DNA from: Zopfochytrium polystomum
Lineage: Eukaryota; Chytridiomycota; Chytridiomycetes; Chytridiales; Chytridiaceae
Assembly: GCA_025765615.1 (NCBI GenBank)
Contig: JAIVFJ010000488.1
Location: 1-32,926 of the forward strand
Direction of reading: 5' to 3'
DNA: 32,926 nucleotides
How positions within the stretch are numbered: the stretch's first letter is position 1; each line of letters starts with the position of its first letter. This document shows, one piece after another, positions 29,640 to 32,926 of the stretch. The notes under the pieces are model-generated. The model was not told the DNA's origin, ran no database searches, and saw nothing but the letters and a program-made list of their open reading frames with translations. A program made the position numbers and the translations under genes.

Positions 29640-30770
29640 CCCTTCCATATTCAACGAAATTTTTCAACTTCCGAGTGACGGGTTCGAACCATGAAAGGAA
29701 TGGGGCAGCAAGCACAGACTCTTCTGGAGATTTCCGATCTCCGAAGAAGCAAGCGGACTCAAACACTCCTACTAGATTCTCCAAAATAATCATAGTTACC
29801 GGCTGGAAGATCATTCTCCCAGGCAGATGACATGGACATTGGAGAACGTGGCGGTGCCCGAGAACTAGAATGACGATGAAAGCCCATGGTGTGGCGCCCA
29901 CATTCGAGTAACATATTCTTCAAATAGTCCAAGTTACTGGCTCAAATGCACAGGACAAGTGAGGCAGTTGACTCGGACTTTGAGGAACGTGGTTCAGTTG
30001 GATGGGCCGCGGAGGGGGAAATGTGGTGTACTTGGGGCTTCAAAATGAAGGCGATGCGTCCCTAACGCGTTTTCGAAGAGTCTGGGTTCTCCTTAAAATC
30101 CAAGTTACTTGCCGAACGCGCTGAGTCAACGCAAATGCATTCGGGGAGAAACTTTGATTAAGAGGAATCCAGAGTAGAGATTTTGGAAAAGTAGAGCGAG
30201 TCGTGGTGTGGAAGGGGTGTGGGACGAAGCATTTGATATGTAATCAAGGCGCTCGAAGTTCTCCAAAAAATCCAAGTTACAGGCCCGAACCACTTTTAAA
30301 CGGGGCAGTCGACTCAGACCTTGAAGAACTTCGAGGCAAAACGAAACTATGATTTTTACTATGTCGCTGCCAAATCCTCCAATAATATCCAAGTTACTGG
30401 CTCGAAGTTGATTCCATCGAGGCAGAATACTTAGACATTGGAGAATGTGGCGCATCTCATAAATGGAGAAGCGGACAAAGGAGAAAGCACAAGCGGTCGA
30501 ATCCGACTAGCGGTTCGCCACGACGTCCAAATTCTTCAAATAGTCCAAGTTACTGGCTCAACGCCCAATGGCAAGCGAGGCAGATGACTCGGACTTTGAG
30601 GAATGTGGCTAGGTTGGAAGGCGGACGGAGGGAAGCGGTGGATGCGGACTGAGAAAACGAACAGGCACCACCGCAAAGACAGGAAGCCTAGGTTCTCCTT
30701 AAAATCCAAGTTACTTGCCAAAAATGCTGAGATCATCTCCAAGCCTCTGGGAAGCAACTCAGATTAAGGG
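29640..30770 (-). repeat. Two-level degenerate repeat with LRR-like minus-strand reading
   Basis: Eight related units, each with TCCAAGTTAC-like core followed by a (G)GGCAG...GACTC.GAC(C/T)TTGA.GAA-like arm, start near 29655, 29777, 29915, 30082, 30256, 30373, 30532 and 30690. Four unit types recur in the same order with a super-period of about 600-617 bp. On the minus strand the core reads Ala-Ser-Asn-Leu-Asp inside Leu-rich stretches (LPRLKVVRACNLDFLENF, FLASNLDFKENLGFL), resembling leucine-rich repeats, but stops and frame changes interrupt it. It is probably the remains of an LRR gene transcribed leftward. A TATA-like element lies at 30985-30992. Confidence 0.65.
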
Positions 30771-31729
30771 AAACCAGGACCGAAACTTTTCAGGAAGAAG
30801 TTGACAGCATCGTTGAAGGGGGAGTGTAGTTCTCGAGGTCGAGAGGCGAGCCACGCTGACGATCCCAGCGTCCCGGGAAGAACCCAAGTGAACCGCCTGT
30901 CGAAAGCCTCTAGATCTCGCGGAGAAAGTTGAGCTGAGGGAGCAAGGACGTGTGACGGCAATCTGAGAGCGATCGGTGGTCGAGTATTTATAGAAGAATC
31001 GGCCCAAGCAGCCCCACCCACAACTCCGACCATCCGCCCGCCCAAGCGCACATCACTGCCTTGTCGGCTGCGGCGAAAGAAGGCAGAGACATCCACCAAA
31101 GCCCAACTGACATCTTACAAAGCAGCTGCCCAGCTCTTGTTCGCTGTTGCAATTCTTTGACTGCTGTTGCATATTTTTCCCGCCCTTTCGTCAAGCGCTC
31201 GACAGTTCACGCCGGACAACACCGACGAAGCCAACCAGTCCAGCTGGGTTCCACTACGCCGCATTCTATTTGCACACGCCTTGCACGTATACCTTCGTCA
31301 TTTTTAAGCCTCCGCCACCGCCACTCCGATTGCAACAATGTTCCATCGGGGCCAGAGTACGGACGTGCAGTGGACCCTAGAGTCGATGCGCAGGCGAGCG
31401 AGTAGACGCGTATCTGTGATGCAGTCTTCGGCTTTTGCCCGCTTTCACCGCCAGTTGTACCGAGCCAGGTGATGCAACTGAGGACGGTGCACGCGCGTGA
31501 CTCGGTCGGCCCACACGGCTTTCGGCTTTTGTGAAGTGGAAAGACAAGGCAGCAAGGGCAAGACACTGCAGCACAGCAGCAGAATCACCTTCGGCTTCCT
31601 CGCAGCCCATCGATTCTAACCTGCTCGCGCGATCGCCAATCAACAGTCACTGAGGACTTGCTTTCACAAACTCTCTTGCTCGTGGGCCACCCCTAAGCCC
31701 ATTGAGTGTGTGGAGGAGAGTGCGCAGAG
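30771..31729. other. Spacer upstream of the LRR gene
   Basis: No gene supported. It may hold the first exon (signal peptide) of the LRR gene that begins at 31730, but I could not identify one with a convincing donor. Confidence 0.3.
30985..30992 (-). promoter_or_regulatory. TATA-like element
   Basis: TATAAATA on the minus strand (TATTTATA on plus), about 215 bp upstream of the LRR-like repeat array in its reading direction. It could serve either strand. Positional inference only. Confidence 0.25.
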
Positions 31730-32860
31730 ATGTCCACAACGTCCGACTGCAACGCTGTGAGGGCTGCTTTCCCAGATCGTGCACCATCAAACAGGGGTAA
31801 GTTAATCAAATGGCTTGGCTCCGTTTCCCCACCATTTGAATGAAGTCCTTACCTCACTCAAACCAGAGACTGCTGCCACTATCTAGGAAATGGCGATTCC
31901 TGGGAAATCATCTGCGATTCGAACGGGCGAGTCACCTACGTAGATTTTCCCATCGCATCCATGCAAGGAGGCATCCCGACGCAGATTTTCCAGTTGACGG
32001 AGCTAGTGGAGCTGTAAGTCGCCGCCAGCGGCAGCGTTTGGATCAAATACTGAACGAAGAGGCCACAACAGGGATTTGAGCCAAAACTACTACACGGGAA
32101 CCATCCCTGTTGGTTTTGGATCTTTGACGAAACTTAGAACCCTGTGAGTAGAGCCAAAGTTCACATATTTGCGCAGTGCTGACCTTCTTACCCTCAGTCG
32201 GCTGGGCTATCAGCAACTTTACGGAAGCATTCCTGACGATCTTGCGAGCATTCGATCAAACTTGGCCATTTTCGATATCAGTGGGACATGGTGAGTGTTG
32301 GACCCTTCTTCGCTGGTTTCGGTCTCACTGAACATCCCGATCCAGCATTGTGGGAGCTTCATCGCCGCCCACAAATTGCGCGGCCCTGTCCGCATCCCTC
32401 AATCCGCAAGCAACAACCTCTGCCAACAACCCTCCCGCCGGAACATCGTCAGCCGCAGGAGGGCCAGCGGCATCGAATCCGCCAGGGCAAACCTCTGGAG
32501 CGACGGCCGCGCCTGGCGGAAGTGGTGCGGCCAACACTGGAGCTGGGGCAACATCAACAGGCAGTAGTGGAACGGGAATAGCAGCTCCTCCAGCAACTGG
32601 GACATCAGAACGGAGGAGGAGGGAGCGGCGGATCCATCGCGATTGGGACGGACGCGCCGACGAACGGCGCCCAGCGTGCGCCAACACCGGGGGTAGAAGC
32701 GCCGCCAACTGGAGCGGGTGGGTCGGGATCGTCGGGATCGTCCTTCTCTCCGGCGCTTGCTGCAGGTCTGGGTGCGGCAGCGGCGTTGGCGGTTGCACTG
32801 TTTGTCGTCGGCCTTATCGTTTACCGTCGACGGCGGCGGCAGGCCGACGCACGCCGTTAA
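31730..32860 (+). CDS. Leucine-rich-repeat membrane protein, five exons (one frameshift)
   Basis: Exons are 31730-31796, 31869-32013, 32072-32143, 32198-32290 and 32346-32860; introns are 54-72 nt, all GT-AG. The product starts MSTTSDCNAVRAAFPD, then DCCHYLGNGDSWEIICDSNGR, an LRR N-terminal cap of plant-receptor style. Repeats follow: VTYVDFPIASMQGGIPTQIF; LDLSQNYYTGTIPVGFGSL; LRLGYQQLYGSIPDDL. Then come a Cys cap (FDISGTC, NC), a long Ala/Ser/Gly/Pro/Thr stalk, one membrane helix (ALAAGLGAAAALAVALFVVG) and a short Arg-rich cytoplasmic end (YRRRRRQADARR). A one-base insertion near 32610 moves the frame before the membrane helix. No kinase domain is seen. It looks like a cell-surface LRR protein; a signal peptide is missing and may lie in an unseen upstream exon. 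Confidence 0.75.
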
Positions 32861-32926
32861 ATCGGTTGTAAGCAAACCCGAACCATCACACGGACCGCAC
32901 GTGCAGGACACAGAGGCCGGCGGAGC

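Noticed and set aside
29676..29700. tRNA-like T arm (GGGTTCGAACC)
   Set aside because: No acceptor, D or anticodon arms pair around it; it belongs to one unit of the higher-order repeat, where the equivalent unit reads GGCCCGAACC.
1..32926. CRISPR array, bacterial operon or prophage
   Set aside because: No regular spacer-repeat array; the genes carry introns and are of fungal type.

Overview
This window looks like nuclear DNA of an early-diverging fungus, probably a chytrid-type lineage (inference). Genes are GC-rich and carry short introns (54-135 nt) at GT-AG sites, plus one apparent GC-AG. Gene content is fungal: PCL/Pho80-type cyclins, RCR-like PY-motif membrane proteins, a secreted pepsin-like protease with a Cys-rich tail, cytosolic-type aspartyl-tRNA synthetase, and an LRR membrane protein. 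Long CA/GT, GA/CT and homopolymer tracts fill the spacers.

Layout: a small secreted protein on the minus strand (26-457); a tandem pair of small membrane proteins (1081-1458 and 1979-2308); the left half of a cyclin family (3013-3945 on the minus strand, then 6335-7514, 9420-10295 and 10984-11985); an A1-family aspartic protease on the minus strand (13341-15051); a 6-kb block of decayed sequence (an aspartyl-tRNA synthetase 3' fragment, a two-part repeat occurring twice, and a nearly complete but broken AspRS at 18821-21265); gene-poor duplicated spacer (21.3-24.0 kb); the right half of the cyclin family (24023-24943, 25394-26264, 27004-27685, 28716-29497) with an initiator tRNA-Met-like sequence between the last two; a degenerate two-level repeat with LRR-like minus-strand reading (29.64-30.77 kb); and a five-exon LRR membrane-protein gene (31730-32860).

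The main discovery is the cyclin family. Eight loci share one intron at the same codon position and the same motif order: a short exon 1 ending Ala-Leu-Ile or similar, exon 2 opening with Leu-Ala-Ala-x-Thr, then a cyclin box. Only the last copy (28716-29497) is fully open, with a predicted protein of 235 residues. The others show one to many frameshifts or lost splice sites. All read as DNA-level tandem duplicates, since the intron is kept. PCL-type cyclins partner Pho85-like kinases, so this would be a locally expanded set of kinase-targeting subunits; what they do here is unknown.

Caution: single-base indels interrupt almost every recognisable gene here, including the protease, the LRR gene and the tRNA. 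This could be real pseudogenisation in a duplicated region, or uncorrected indel errors in the assembly. The sequence alone cannot decide, so several entries are described as 'frameshifted' and not as certain pseudogenes.
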